DNA of 64,000 nucleotides from contig JAAOMT010000054.1 of assembly GCA_016748015.1 (NCBI GenBank), positions 34,405 to 98,404 of the forward strand. The letters run 5' to 3'. Below are positions 1 through 11,253 of this stretch, in pieces (position 1 is the first letter of the stretch; each line of letters begins with the position of its first letter). The position numbers and the translations under genes are program-made. The notes under the pieces were generated by a model. It ran no database searches. It saw only the letters and a program-made list of their open reading frames with translations, and was not told the DNA's origin. This DNA is from Geosiphon pyriformis (Eukaryota > Glomeromycota > Glomeromycetes > Archaeosporales > Geosiphonaceae).

Positions 1-397
1 TCAAGTATCTGAACATTTTTTGGATAAAAGATTACTTGTTGGTGTTTACCTGCCTTTTCCTGAAACGTGTAATTGCAGCAATTGAAGATTATTAAATAAA
101 ATGTGACTGAAGAGCACATCTGATACTTGATATTGAATTCTAAGAGCACTAACATGAGGCATAGAATTATACCAAGTGTGATCATTTGTTGATAGTACGA
201 ACTATCTTTCTACCTTCAGATTCCCCAGTTACTTTAAAAAAAATAGCGACTGAGATATTTTATGAGACTGATCTCACACATTGAATCCATACTCATTTAA
301 TTCACTCTTTAAAGTTGAATTCCCTTTGATTATTTTCATTACCCTACAATTCTGTTCTCCTTTGCTATCTGTTAGTTTGTTACTCTAACCTGTAACA
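1..397 (+). repeat. 5' LTR of copy A, 3' part only
   Basis: The sequence is collinear with the last 397 bp of the right-hand LTR. It ends in TGTAACA, directly followed by the primer binding site region. The U3 part is outside the window. Confidence 0.9.
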
Positions 398-403
398 TAA
401 AAG

Positions 404-422
404 TGGTGCTCCCTGTGAGGTT
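404..422 (+). other. tRNA primer binding site, copy A
   Basis: TGGTGCTCCCTGTGAGGTT begins six bases after the LTR end. Its complement ends in CCA and fits a tRNA 3' end: a T-stem strand CTCAC, an acceptor strand AGGGAGC, discriminator A, then CCA. The same site, with a few transitions, is present in copies B and D and in the unrelated-looking family 2 elements E and F. Confidence 0.8.
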
Positions 423-449
423 GTCAAAATTTACTTTGTTTCCTATTGT

Positions 450-2000
450 ATGGATGATTATTTATACCTGTCACAACAATTAGAAGAACACTTTAAAGCA
501 CACAACAAAAATGATCTAGACTTTATTGAACTCAATCCTTTGCCCTTTTGCTTGATTTGCTTCCCCATTGAAGAACAATCCAGCAGACAATTCTAAGACT
601 TTTAGAACTGGTTCTTGAATGAGCATTTAGCTAAAACCTATACAGCTTATATAACTTATTACTTTGACCAAGCTTATTTTGAAGACGACTTTGAAAAAAG
701 AAACAACAGTATCAATCAGCTCTTATATTCTACAACTTTTGAACAACAGCCCCCTAATTTTGAATATCTGAATCATCAAATCCACATCTGAATTGCTGCT
801 CATTAATTAACTGAAACTCCTTTTGAAACAGAAGAAGAAAGCTATCAAACTGCTCCTGTTTTTGATCTCTTTTCAAGTGAATTAGAATACTCCACACAAA
901 CAGTTACACCTGAACCAATGGCTCAAGACTCTCTACAACAAAACATTTTGATTACCCTCTAAGGTATACAAACTGCTTTAGGACGAAGAAACAACACTCC
1001 ATTACTATTATTCAGAGATGATACCCAAGATCCAATTGAATGGCTAGATGATTTTGAAAGAACTGCCACAGCAAACCAATATGATAACAAATACAAATTC
1101 CAAATTGTTGGTAGCTACCTCCAAGGCTTTTCTGCTACTTGGTTCTCACAAGAAACCAATGCCAATGCTCAACAAAGAATTATTAGATAAGCACCAGCAA
1201 ACACTGGAGAAGACAACACCTCTTTCACTATCCAGTTTAAAACAAAATTCAGAACCCCAATATTAATATCCAAATGGTGCATGGAACTGGAAAAAAGAAT
1301 CCAAGGCCCTGGAGAAATAGTGACAGAATATGCCAAAGCTATCAGAAAGCTAATCAAATGTGTAGATTCTAGGAGAAACTGGACAGAAGAGCAAAAAATT
1401 CACTCCTTTACAAAAGGATTGAGAACTAATCTATCATATGCTCTTTGGCCTTTCTTGGCCCTCAAAGACAATCCCACAATGGATATGGCCATTGAATTAG
1501 CTCAAAGGATTGAAGATAACCAAAGAATGCATTTGGGATCCACACTTTCAGTCTTTGCTCCTGCTCCTATTTTGGCTTCTGCTCCCTAAATGGCTACTAC
1601 TTTTTTTACTGCCCAAACTCAAAACCCAAATGAACAGTTAATAGATAAACTTATAGCTAATCTTGCCTGGCTATTAGAACCATTGGCCCAAGCAGTTAGA
1701 GAGAATCAACAACTCCAAAGACCCAGATTTGAACTCCATTTCAATCAGCTCCAATAACTATCATATCAAAGACAGCAAAATCATGGCCCACCTGTGTGCT
1801 ATTGTTGTGAATTAACTGGACACTTCTCAAGAGATTGCAACAATTCTCTATTGCTCCTTCCAGTTCCCAGAAATAATGACAATTAAAACAACAGACCTAT
1901 CAACAACAATACTTCTAATTAAAGATTTAATCATGCCAACATCAATTTCTTTGCAGAGGATTCCCTAGTGAAAGCCACAGTTTATCAGCCTTTAAACTAG
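450..2000 (+). pseudogene. gag: gag polyprotein, copy A (decayed)
   Basis: A single frame runs from ATG at 450 to TAG at 1998-2000, 516 residues, the same as copy B to within one codon. The central part around 1020-1560 matches the gypsy gag fold (motif DPIEWLDDFER, then a helical region with WTEEQK). A CCHC zinc knuckle, C-x2-C-x4-H-x4-C (CYCCELTGHFSRDC), lies near 1798-1840 and would bind RNA during packaging. About ten in-frame stops interrupt it. Those I can compare with other copies are CAA/CAG-to-TAA/TAG or TGG-to-TGA changes, so it is not expressed as one protein. The start was chosen because copy B keeps an ATG at the same place; copy D has ATA there. Confidence 0.85.
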
Positions 2001-2033
2001 TAGGCGCACCTCCAAAGAGTGAGAGTGCAAGCC
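1991..2033 (+). promoter_or_regulatory. Programmed -1 ribosomal frameshift site between gag and pol (copy A)
   Basis: The gag frame ends CCT TTA AAC TAG TAG. The heptamer T TTA AAC (1991-1997) is a canonical -1 slippery sequence placed immediately before the gag stop. In the -1 frame the sequence opens straight into pol and stays in that frame to 4681. Downstream, 2003-2009 (GGC plus GCAC) can pair with 2025-2033 (GTGC, two-base bulge, GCC), starting about five bases after the heptamer. Copy B has TTTAAAT and copy D has TTTAAAC at the same position, each followed by TAG TAG. Confidence 0.75.
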
Positions 2034-4681
2034 AACTAGAAAAAAACCCTTTTTTTGCTTTTAACTTAACTAATGATGACCATGACATAAACAAACTGGC
2101 AATCAACACCTCAAAATCAACCAGAAAGAAAAAAAAAGCCAAAAATGATTTCATACTGGATCCCAATAAAGCTTCCACATCAACAGCTGATAACAATGAA
2201 CCACCAAAAGCCAAAGTTTTCAAGAATTTTCTAAAGTTGGAACTCCCAAAAATAGTGCAAAAATCTGGTCCTTATTCTATTGTCAAAGATCTCATGGAAA
2301 CTCTTACACACATTACCTTTAGCCAGTTAATGACTCATTCTCAATTCAGAAAAGACCTTTGCAAATCTTTGATTCCTAAAAAAAAGACACTAAAAACCAA
2401 CAAATGCTTATGCCAAGCTGAACTTGCTAATAACAGCAATGTTATCCCTCTTATTTGTAAGGCCCAAGTGGCTGGTTATTTCATTGATCTAATCCTGAAC
2501 AGTGGATTATCTGTTAGTGTCATTGCCAAACACTTCTTAGAAGCAATTAGCAGAAAAATTGATGAACCATCTACACAACCAATGACCAATATACATGATA
2601 ACAAAAAAAAAGACCTAGGCATAGCCAAAGCTATTTCTGTCTGAATCAATGACATCAGCATTGAAACTGACATAAAAGTATCTGAAGCAAAAGAATACAC
2701 CATAATAATTGGCAATAAATGGCTCAAGAAAGCAAAAGCCTTGCTCAATTATGAACTTTGTGAACTGACCATCAGATGTGGTAAGAAACCCATTGTGGTT
2801 AAATGTCGCCATTGGACAACTCCTCCAGTACCCAAACAAAGCCAAAAAGAAAAGCAATCAGATGAATCAGATAATGATGAAAGTGATGAAAATAAAGATC
2901 AAGAAGAACCAGAAGAAACTGCTAAACTTACTTATACCATCTTCACTAGCAACAGCAAGTCACTAGACAATGTTAAAGCTGACAAAGAAGAAATTATGGT
3001 AAATGGCAAGCTGATCTGCTGGTCCTACTATGATATCCTCAAAAAAACCTTTGACAGAAAACCTAGTAAAAAAGCCAAATACAGTTATTGGTGACATGGC
3101 TTTTGTACCAAATGCTGATACAATAAATCTTTGTATTCTCCCAGTGATGAATGCAAATCTTGCCTGATCTATTACAAAGATTGGGAACCAATCAGTTTGA
3201 TACCCAGAGAAAAAATAAAAGAAGTACAGAAATCTTTTAAGAATAAACTACCTAAGATCCAATCACTTGTTGTAGAACAAAGAAAACCTTCCCCAGAAGA
3301 AAAAAAAGTAGATATTAAAAATCTATTGACTAGAAACAGCCCAGTTATTTCAAAAGAAAGTGATACCCCTGGATGAACCCATGTAATACAACACACCATC
3401 ACAATCAAAAAAACTCATCCCATACATTTGAAGCCTTATCAATCCTATCATTGTAATAATGAGTTTATCAAGAAAGAGATAAACAGAATGAAAGATCTTG
3501 GATTCATACAAGAAACCAAGAGTGAATAGGCTTTTCCAGTTGTAGTGGTATCTAAGAAAGGTAGAACCCTGCACTTCTGTGTTGACTACTGCCAATTAAA
3601 TGCCATCATTATAAGAGACATGTACTTACTCCCCAAAATTGATACAATGCTAAACAAATTCAATGGTGCTGCTTTCTTCTCAACTATTGACTTAACTGCT
3701 GGATTCTGGCAAGTAGAGAAGGATCCAGAAAGCAAAAAGAAAACTGCCTTTATCACCAAGTATGGCACCTACAAATTTATGGTTATGCCTTTTGGTCTCA
3801 CAAATGCCTCTCTCACCTTTCAATGCCTAATGGACAAAGTGTTTGAATCAATAAAAGAAAACTTTGTTCTAGTTTACTTGAATGATATAATGGTATACTC
3901 AAAAACCTAGGATGAACATCTTAAACATTTGCAAAAGGTTTTTGACCTGCTCAGGAATGCTGGCCTTAAGATCAACCCAATCAAATCTTTCTTTGGACAT
4001 CAATCCACCCAGTTTTTTGGATATTTTATTACAAAAGATAGAATCTTCCCTGACCCAGCCAAAGTTAAAAAGGTTCAAAACATTAGACAACCAATGAACG
4101 TTCCTGAACTACACTCTTTCCTTGATTTGGCTTCTTACTATCGCAAATTCATCAAGGATTTCTCCAAAATTGCCTTTCCTCTTAATCAGCTACTCAGGAA
4201 AAATGTTAATTACCACTGGAGCACACACCAGCAAAAAGCTTTTGAAATTCTGAAGGAAAAACTTGTTACTGAACCAATCCTTAAGCAATCTGACCTAGAC
4301 CAACTTTTTATTCTCCACACTAATGCATCTGGTTATAGACTTGGTGCTGTACTCTCACAAAAAGATGAAGATGGCAGAGAACATGCTATAGCATATGCCA
4401 GTAGATCTTTCACACCAGTGGAAAAGAACTATTTAGTAACTGAATAAGAATGCTTAACAATAGTCTGGACTACTAGCTATTAGGACCAATATCTTCTTGG
4501 TGCCAAATTCCTGGTAATAACAGATCATCAAGCCTTAATTTGGCTGCACAATAAAAAGAATCTGGAACATAAACAGATAACTCGTTGGATACTCCATCTG
4601 GATGAATTTGACTATGATATTCAATACTGCAAAAGAGCTAATCATCAAAATGCCAATGCTCTCTCTAGACTTACCATTTAA
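1991..4681 (+). pseudogene. pol: pol part 1: protease, Cys ribbon, reverse transcriptase, RNase H, copy A
   Basis: This frame is entered by -1 frameshifting and is 897 codons long without indels. The retropepsin region is near 2450-2740, but the active-site Asp is lost: it reads LILNSGLS where copy D has LILDSGLS. A four-Cys ribbon, C-x2-C then C-x2-C, lies at 3104-3163. RT motifs run from FCVDYCQLN (about 3570) through MPFGLTNA to YLND at about 3870, where the catalytic YxDD has one Asp changed to Asn. RNase H follows from about 4190 to the stop at 4679. Several stops (for example at 3091, 3373, 3529 and 3907) replace Trp or Gln. The enzyme would copy element RNA into cDNA in cytoplasmic particles; this copy must be inactive. 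Confidence 0.85.
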
Positions 4682-6107
4682 TGACAGTACAATCTCTTAA
4701 ACCAAACCAAGTTAATTATTAGTAACTCTCTTATAAACAAACATGATAATGGACTTGGACAACTATTCTGCCTTAATAGAATTTTTGGGTAAAAGACAAT
4801 ACTCACCAGACTACACTCAACAACAAAGAAAACATTTATGCAAACAATCAAATTTCTATTTGATCTACCAAAACCAGTTATACAAAAGAAACAGAAAAGA
4901 TCCTGACTACTCCCAAAGAGTCATAAGATTTGAAAAAAGAGAAATTGTAATCTACAACATGTATACTGATCCATTAGCTGAACATTTTGGAAAAACAAAA
5001 ACAATTCAGAAAACTTTAGCTCACTATTATTGGTCTACCTTGGGAAAAGACATTGCTGAATACATCAAAACTTGTAATATTTGCCAAAGAAAAGGCAAAC
5101 CCAATCACAAAGAAAATATCCATTCAATCTCTGTTGGTCAATCCTTTAACAAAATTGGTATAAATGTTATTAGACCTTTAACAATTACTCCTGATGGCAA
5201 CAGATATATTATCACAGCTACCAACTATCTTACAAAGTAGGTAGAAGCAAGAGCCACCTCAGACCAAACAGCAGTCTTAATAGCCAATTTCATTTATGAA
5301 GATATCATCTGCCATTATGACTGCCCCAAAGAACTTTTATCTGATAGAGGAAGAGCTTTTTTCAGTATACTGGTTGAAGAACTTTGTAGAAAAATGGGAA
5401 TACGTCATAAACTTTCCTCTCTTTATTACTCCCAAACAAATGGCCTAGTGAAATGTTTTAATAGAATATTATGTGAAACCCTAGCCAAAACCAGTGAAAA
5501 AACAAACTTATGAGACAAAATACTGCCTTTAGCTTTGTTTGCTTATAGAACTGTGAATCATAACATAACAAGTTATGAACCTTTTTATCTGCTCTATGGA
5601 CGCATAGCAACACTACCAATAGAAACTAATATTGAAACAATACCCTTTGAAAAGATCACAATAGAAAATTACAAAGACATTTTGCAAAAAAAACTTGGTA
5701 CTATTCTTGACTCTTTGGTAGAAGCACGAATAATTGCTTTTGAAAAGATAAAACAGTTCCAAGAAAAGCTTAAGAAAAAAAAAATCTATAAAACACTTTC
5801 TTTAAGTATTGGTAATTTAGTATTAGAATACCATTCAGATAGAGACAATGTTTATGGTGATAAATTCTCTAACCAGTAGAAAGAGTCCTTTATAGTCAAC
5901 AAAATTTTGAACAATAGTTCTTATATTCTTCAAAATCAATCTAAAACAATCTTCAATAATTGTCCTGTTCATAGTATATGACTTAAGAAATATCATAAAC
6001 GACCTGATTGGCTGCCTGTTGTAGTAATACTGACTCAAATGATCAGCAAAAATCAAGTAATAATAAATGCATTATTCCCAAAACAGAGATATTTTCAATT
6101 AACATGA
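4602..6107 (+). pseudogene. int: Integrase, copy A (decayed)
   Basis: This lies +1 relative to the RNase H frame and overlaps its end. An ATG at 4602 is conserved in copy B; a second ATG at 4743 starts the longest open stretch. It has an N-terminal H2C2 zinc-binding region (HFGKTKTI, then CNICQ at about 5078), the DDE core region (NVIRPL at 5165, where the first catalytic Asp is Asn; SDRGRAFF at about 5341; the TNGLVKCFNR segment), and a C-terminal part near 5800-6000 resembling the retroviral SH3-like domain. Stops occur at 4695, 5238, 5512, 5877 and elsewhere. In this copy the terminal TGA overlaps the ATG of the third ORF, but B and D stop earlier, so that overlap is not ancestral. Confidence 0.8.
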
Positions 6108-6760
6108 ACAATTATTTTCTGAATCAAAACATTCAAAACACTTTTTATACTCTTCATGAGTATTGGATCAAAAACTATCTAAATGCTACTCTGACTATTG
6201 GAAAACAAACCATTATAACTGATAACAGTGGAACATATACTGTTATTAGACCAAAAAAAACTACTACCAGAAAAGAAAAAATTGGTAGTAAAATAGATAA
6301 ATATTTGTTAGAAAGTATAACAGTAACTATACTTCTACCTTCTAACACAATTGGAAAAACACTTTAAGAAATCTTACCTATAGACAAAAACTTGTTATAT
6401 GGAAGGCAATTAGAACTCTATGGTTGCCTTGGTGAAATCATAGAGGATATAAAACTCATGAAGAAAACAACTTCAGAGATACAGGCAGAAATTTTGGGCA
6501 TTATACAGTTAGATGTCTCAAGAGTTTTAACTATTGCTAAAAAAACCAAAACTCTAATACAAAGATTTAGTCTCTTGGATACAAAACTCATTTCGCCTCA
6601 AGTTTTATATACCTTATCCACAAAAAACTTCAACAAACTAGTTAGCTTTGAGTTAGATAAAACCCTTCAAATAGATTACCCCATGAATAGCTTGATTTCA
6701 CCAAAGCTCAATCTCTTTGGAGAGAATGATGTTATGGTTAAAACTTATACTTCTTATTAA
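6104..6760 (+). pseudogene. Third ORF after integrase (unknown function), copy A
   Basis: A 218-residue frame begins MNNYFLNQNIQ and ends 30 bases inside the 3' LTR. Copies B (656 bp, one base lost) and D (657 bp) carry the same ORF at the same place, so it belongs to the family and is not chance. I see no signal peptide, no membrane span and no zinc motif. The C-terminal two thirds look mostly helical, with segments such as KMKLMKKTTSEIQ in copy B. In A one stop at 6365-6367 replaces Gln. The frame is also open upstream, overlapping integrase in the -1 register. It does not look like env. Function not recognised. Confidence 0.7.
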
Positions 6761-7466
6761 TTATCACATGTATTAGCCACTAATGTTATATAAATTAGCC
6801 ATTCTATTTTTAGAAAGTGATCATTGACCTGATCAATAACCTGACCATTGACCTGATCATTGACCTGATCAATGACCTGATTATTGACCTGATCATTAAC
6901 TTGATTATTGACCTGACCGTTGATCTAATCATTGACTATTTTTGATAACTATATAGGTGATGAATTTTTTAGCTGTAGAAATGTATGTCAAAAATCAAGA
7001 AATTAAATAAATAAAATAACAACTTTCATCTCAATCATTCTCTTATTGCTAAATTCTCTTTCCCTACTTTCAAGTATCTGAACATTTTTTGGATAAAAGA
7101 TTACTTGTTGGTGTTTACTTGTCTTTTCCTGAAATGTGTAATTGCAGCAATTGAAGATTATTGAATAAAATATGACTGAAGAGCACATCTGATACTTGAT
7201 ATTGAATTCTAAGAATGCCAACATGAGACATAGAATTATACCAAGTGTGATCATTTGTTGACAGTATGGACTATCCCTCTACCTTCAAATTCTCCAGTTA
7301 CTTTAAAAGGAATAGCAACTGAGATATTTTATGAGACTGATCTCACACATTGAATCCATACTCATTTAATTCGCTCTTTGAAGTTGAATTCCCTTTGATT
7401 ATTTTCATCACCCTATAATCTTGTTCTCCTTTGTTATCTGTTAGTTTGTTACTCTAACCCGTAATA
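6730..7466 (+). repeat. 3' LTR of copy A
   Basis: This 737-bp LTR begins TGTTATGG and ends TAATA, where the family consensus is TAACA. A short purine stretch ending in GGAGAGAATGA lies just before it and is the likely plus-strand primer. The LTR start is inside the third ORF. The next bases (ATAC) are the right flank in element J. Confidence 0.88.
6826..6933 (+). repeat. 12-bp iterons in U3 of family 1 LTR (9 units)
   Basis: Exactly nine units of the consensus GACCTGATCATT occupy 108 bp. The core TGATCA is palindromic. The array is found in every family 1 LTR with varying copy number: 4 units at 10441-10492, 7 at 17435-17522, 10 in the left LTR of D and 9 in its right LTR. A position in U3 suggests a regulatory binding array. 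Confidence 0.9.
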
Positions 7467-7739
7467 ATACTGTACATTATAAAAAAGAAAAAAAATAGAA
7501 ATGTTGATGGTTTGTCATGAATAAAACAAATCTAAAAACATTTCAACCCAAAAATATAACAAAAAATAAATACACAAAAATATTAACAATCTCAACATTA
7601 TATTAATACTCAACTGTTCAAAAAAAAATTATCTTAAAAGAAACAAAACAATATAAAACAACAAACAAAATATTTTATTACTTATTAAAATATATTATAT
7701 CAGAAAAACAGAAAATACTCAGATCAACCACTTAGAATA

Positions 7740-8790
7740 ATTACAAAGTCAAAGAAAGAAACAATATTATTCAACATGTATTTCAATTTAACAGCAGAAC
7801 ATTTTTATAAAAAAACAACCATAGAAAAAACCAGAAAAAGATACTATTGGCCAGCTATGTATTCAAATATTATCTAATATGTTCAAAATTTTAATGCTTA
7901 TTAAAAAAGAGGAGAAACAAGATTCAGTAAACCACTAAGACCAATTAAAGTAGGACAATCATTTTATCAAATTGAAATTGACTTAGTTAGACTATTAACA
8001 ATAATCAGTAAAGACAATTGTTATATACCAATAGCTATGAACTATTTTACAAAATGGCCAAAAACAAAAGCAATCCAAAGAGCAGATGCAAAATCTGTAG
8101 CCAAATTTGTTTATTAAGATTTGATTTATTAATACAAATATCCAAAAAAATTATTATCAGATCAAGAAGCTTACTTTGTAAACAAAACATTAACAGAATT
8201 AAGTCAAAGATTTGGAATCAAAAGATTACTATTATTATCATACCATTCATAAAAAATGGCTTAGTTGAAAGATTCAACAGAACATTGTGTAAAACAATTG
8301 CCAAAATCAGCCAAGAAAACCAAGACAAATGAGATTTGTTTATATTATCAGTACTATTTGCTTATTAGACAATAAAGCAAAATACCATATAAGCAACACT
8401 ATTTGAACTTGTTTATAGTAGAACAATAATATTACCAGTTAAGATAGACATTAACATATATCTAACAAAACCAATAACAGAAGCCAACTTTTAAAAAACA
8501 TTGTTGAAAAGAACATATAAATTAATAAAAACTTTGAAAAACAAAAGACAAAAAGCAGCTAATAATATTCAAAAATCACAAAAAAAATGACATGATAATC
8601 AATTATTCAATAAACCAGTTGAATTCAAGACTAAAGACAAAGTACTTTTACATCATATCAAAGCAAAAAAACAATTAAGTAAAAAATTCGATCCCAAATA
8701 GAATGAACTATTTTACATTGAAGAAATTTAAGGAAATAAATTTTTTTTAAATTAAGATAGAACAACCAAATATTAGCTAAAGCAGCACAT
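7740..8790 (+). pseudogene. int: Integrase remnant of element J
   Basis: Broken frames translate into an integrase similar to that of element F: a zinc-binding N-terminal region with RYYWPAMY, the core strand YQIEIDLVRLL (IEIDLVGFL in F), NYFTKWP, KLLSDQ with the second catalytic Asp, LTELSQRFGIK, then GLVERFNRTLCKT at 8257-8300. A C-terminal segment follows (HDNQLF, KVLLHHIKAKKQL at about 8640-8672). Many in-frame stops and several frame changes are present. The preserved order and motifs show this was a normal retroviral-type integrase. Confidence 0.75.
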
Positions 8791-9641
8791 AGAAATTGAC
8801 TGAAATTATATTACAATATAGTATTATCATCTATTAGTAATATTCTACAATTGAAAGTACAACAAATACTAATCCAATCAGATAAAATCCCACAAGATTT
8901 GGATCCAATTATAATTATTAACACAAACATGTTAAGTTGATCTACAAAAATAGTATATAAAAACATAATAAATACAACAACAACAACAATAAAAAATGAA
9001 AATTCCAGATTACATTTACACAATGGCTTAACAACTATTCTAAGTCATAAATCTACAACAATTAAACATAAAAATTGTTATCAACTACCAAACAATTTGC
9101 TATCAAAACACAAAAAAGAAAAAAAAACCCCCATATTAGTAATCACAGAACCAAACAAAGTATTGGTCAGATAAAATTATAGAGAAAGTAAAGAACACTT
9201 TTGAAAAAATACCAAAAATAATTTCAATAAAAGAACTAATCAAAGAAAACTGAAAGTTATAGACAAAACAACTTCTAATAGCATACCATTATTATTAGCT
9301 GAAACAAAAGCTAAATATCCAGAAATTATATATTGATAAAGCTAAAAAAATATTCAATCAAAAAATAATACAACAGATTGAAAAGTTTATTAAAAAAAGA
9401 CAAATTCAAGAATATACATCAAAACAATTTACTAACTACACATTATATTTCAAAACTATCCAGAAATATTACTATATTAAAAAATAAAAACAATAATTGT
9501 TAACTAGTAAAGAAGAATGAACAACTTTTAATATAAAAAGATAAGAAACAAAATTGAACAAACAATATTAGAAAGAGAAGTAATAAACTTAATTTAAAAT
9601 AAAAATTTCAATAGAGCTCAATATTAAAAAGAAGAAGATAA
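8791..9641 (+). other. Post-integrase region and polypurine tract of element J
   Basis: About 850 bp lie between integrase and LTR, as in element F, where the corresponding region contains a third ORF. No long frame survives here. The segment ends in AAAAAGAAGAAGATAA (9626-9641), the likely polypurine tract, matching the equivalent tracts of E (before 45449) and F (after 51953 on the minus strand). Confidence 0.55.
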
Positions 9642-9921
9642 TGTTACTTATAAAAAATACAAAAAAAGAAAGCTGAAAAAACAGATAGGAAAAATAGACC
9701 AATAAGAGAATAGTACTTAATACATGAGTACAATATCAAAAAACTATAATATATTGTTTAGCAATGTGTATATTGCTAATAAATTATGACATACTGCTCA
9801 ACAATAAGAGCAATATTAGTAAATTAGAGCACACTGTTTAGCAATATAAGCAATATTAATAAATTAGAGCACATTGCTTAAGAAAATATGAGATCTTATA
9901 AAACAAAAAATATGTATATAT
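9642..9921 (+). repeat. 3' LTR of element J, left piece (interrupted by copy B)
   Basis: The LTR begins TGTTACTTATAAAAAATAC, which corresponds to TGTTACCTGAGT at the start of the E and F LTRs. Imperfect repeats built on AGCAATATTA...ATTAGAGCAC occupy 9760-9870. Copy B is inserted after the target tetranucleotide ATAT (9918-9921). Confidence 0.7.
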
Positions 9922-10587
9922 TGTTATGGGTTAGAGTAACAAGCTAATGGATAGCAAGGGAGAACAGGATTGTAGAGTGATGGAAATAATCAAAGGAGAT
10001 TCAACTTCAAAGAGTGAATTAAATGAGTATGGATTCAATGTGCGAGATCAGTCTTATAAAATATCTCAGTTGCTATTCTTTTCAAAGGTAACTGGGGAAT
10101 CTGAAGGTAAAAAGATAGTCTGTATTGTCAACAATTAATCACCACTGGTATAATTCTATGCCTCATGTGGGCGCTCTTAGAATTCAATATCAGGTATTAA
10201 CTTGTGCTTTTCAGTTGCATTTATTTAAATAATTTTCAAATGCTACAATTATATATATCAAGAAAAGACCAACAAGTAATCTTTTATCCTAAGATGTTTG
10301 GATACTTGAAGATAGGGAAAGGGAAATTAGCGATAAGAGAGTGATTGAGATGAAAGTTGTTATTTTTATTTATTTGATTCTTGTCTGAGAGATGATTTTC
10401 TACAACTAAGAGACTTATTGCTTATATAGCTATTGAAAGTGGTCAACAACCAGGTCAACAACTAGGTCAATGATCAGGTTAATGGTCAGGTCAATAATCA
10501 CTATCTAAAAATAGAGTGGCTAATTATATGACATCAGTGGCTAACACATGTGATAATTAATAAAAATTATGGGTTTCAACCATAACA
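9922..10587 (-). repeat. 3' LTR of copy B
   Basis: This is a 666-bp LTR. On the minus strand it starts TGTTATGG at 10587 and ends ATAACA at 9922. It contains four 12-bp iterons at 10441-10492. The other LTR of this copy has seven, which accounts exactly for the 36-bp length difference. Confidence 0.9.
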
Positions 10588-11212
10588 TCATCCTCTCCAA
10601 AGAGATTGAGCTCCGGTGAAATCAAGCTATTTATAGAGTATTTTAATTGAAGGGTTTTGTCTAACTTAAAACTAACTAGTTTGTTGAAGTCTTTTGTGGA
10701 TAGAGTATATAGTACTTGAGGTGAAATAAGCTTTGTATCTAAGAGACCAAATCTTTGTATAAGAGTTTTGGCTTTTCTTGCAATGGTCAAAACTCTTGGA
10801 ACATCTAAATATATAATGCCCAAAATTTCCACTTGTATTTCTGAAGTTGTTTTCTTCATGAGCTTCATTTTTTTTATGATTTCACCAAGATGACCATAGA
10901 GTTTTAGTTGTCTTTTATATGACAAATTTTTGTCTATGAGCAAGATTTCCTTAATTGTTTTTCCAATTGTCATAGAAGGTGTAAGTATTGCTGCTGTTAT
11001 GCTTTCTAGCAAATACTTATCCATTTTGCTACCAATTTTTTCTCTTCTGGTAGTGGTTTTCTTTAGTCTATAATAGTATGTGTTCCACTGTTATCAGTTA
11101 TGGTGGTTTGTTTTCCAATGGTCAGAGTAGCATTTGAATAATTTTTGATTCAGTACTCATAAAGAGTATAGAAAGCATTTTGAATGTTTTGATCTAGGAA
11201 ATAATTGTTCAT
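10557..11212 (-). pseudogene. Third ORF, copy B
   Basis: This is collinear with the 218-residue third ORFs of A and D. It starts MNNYFLDQNIQ at 11212, has a Trp-to-stop change early and a one-base deletion near 11070, and then stays open for 155 codons to a stop at 10557 inside the LTR. The segment RVLTIARKAKTLIQRF and the C-terminal LNLFGED are almost the same in all three copies, which implies past selection for the protein. Function not recognised. Confidence 0.7.
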
Positions 11213-11253
11213 GTCGATTGAAGATACCTCTGTTTTGGGAATGGTGCATTTAT

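Larger units (their letters stand above)
1..7466 (+). mobile_element. Family 1 Ty3/gypsy LTR retrotransposon, copy A (5' LTR truncated by window edge)
   Basis: Order along the + strand is partial LTR, primer binding site, gag, protease, Cys ribbon, RT, RNase H, integrase, a third ORF and a complete LTR. Position 1 matches position 7070 of the right LTR, and 1-397 align with 7070-7466 without a gap, so about 340 bp of the left LTR lie outside the window. The gag frame (450-2000) and the RT/RNase H frame (1991-4681) each stay in a single register over their whole length. They are broken only by substitution stops at former Gln and Trp codons. It sits inside a family 2 remnant (J) that resumes at 7467. 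The RT-before-integrase order identifies the Ty3/Metaviridae group. Confidence 0.9.
7467..9921 (+). mobile_element. Family 2 gypsy-like element J, left part (3' half only)
   Basis: This is the 3' half of a decayed element related to F: end of RNase H/linker, integrase, a 3' non-integrase region, a polypurine tract and the start of the 3' LTR. Copy A is inserted at its left end and copy B inside its LTR. The LTR resumes at 17622 and ends near 18251 against LINE sequence. The 5' half, if still present, lies left of the window. Stops are frequent and composition is very AT-rich. Confidence 0.75.

Noticed and set aside
6104-6107. ATGA overlap between integrase stop and third ORF start as a reinitiation signal
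   Set aside because: Only copy A has it; integrase in B and D stops about 45-70 bases earlier.
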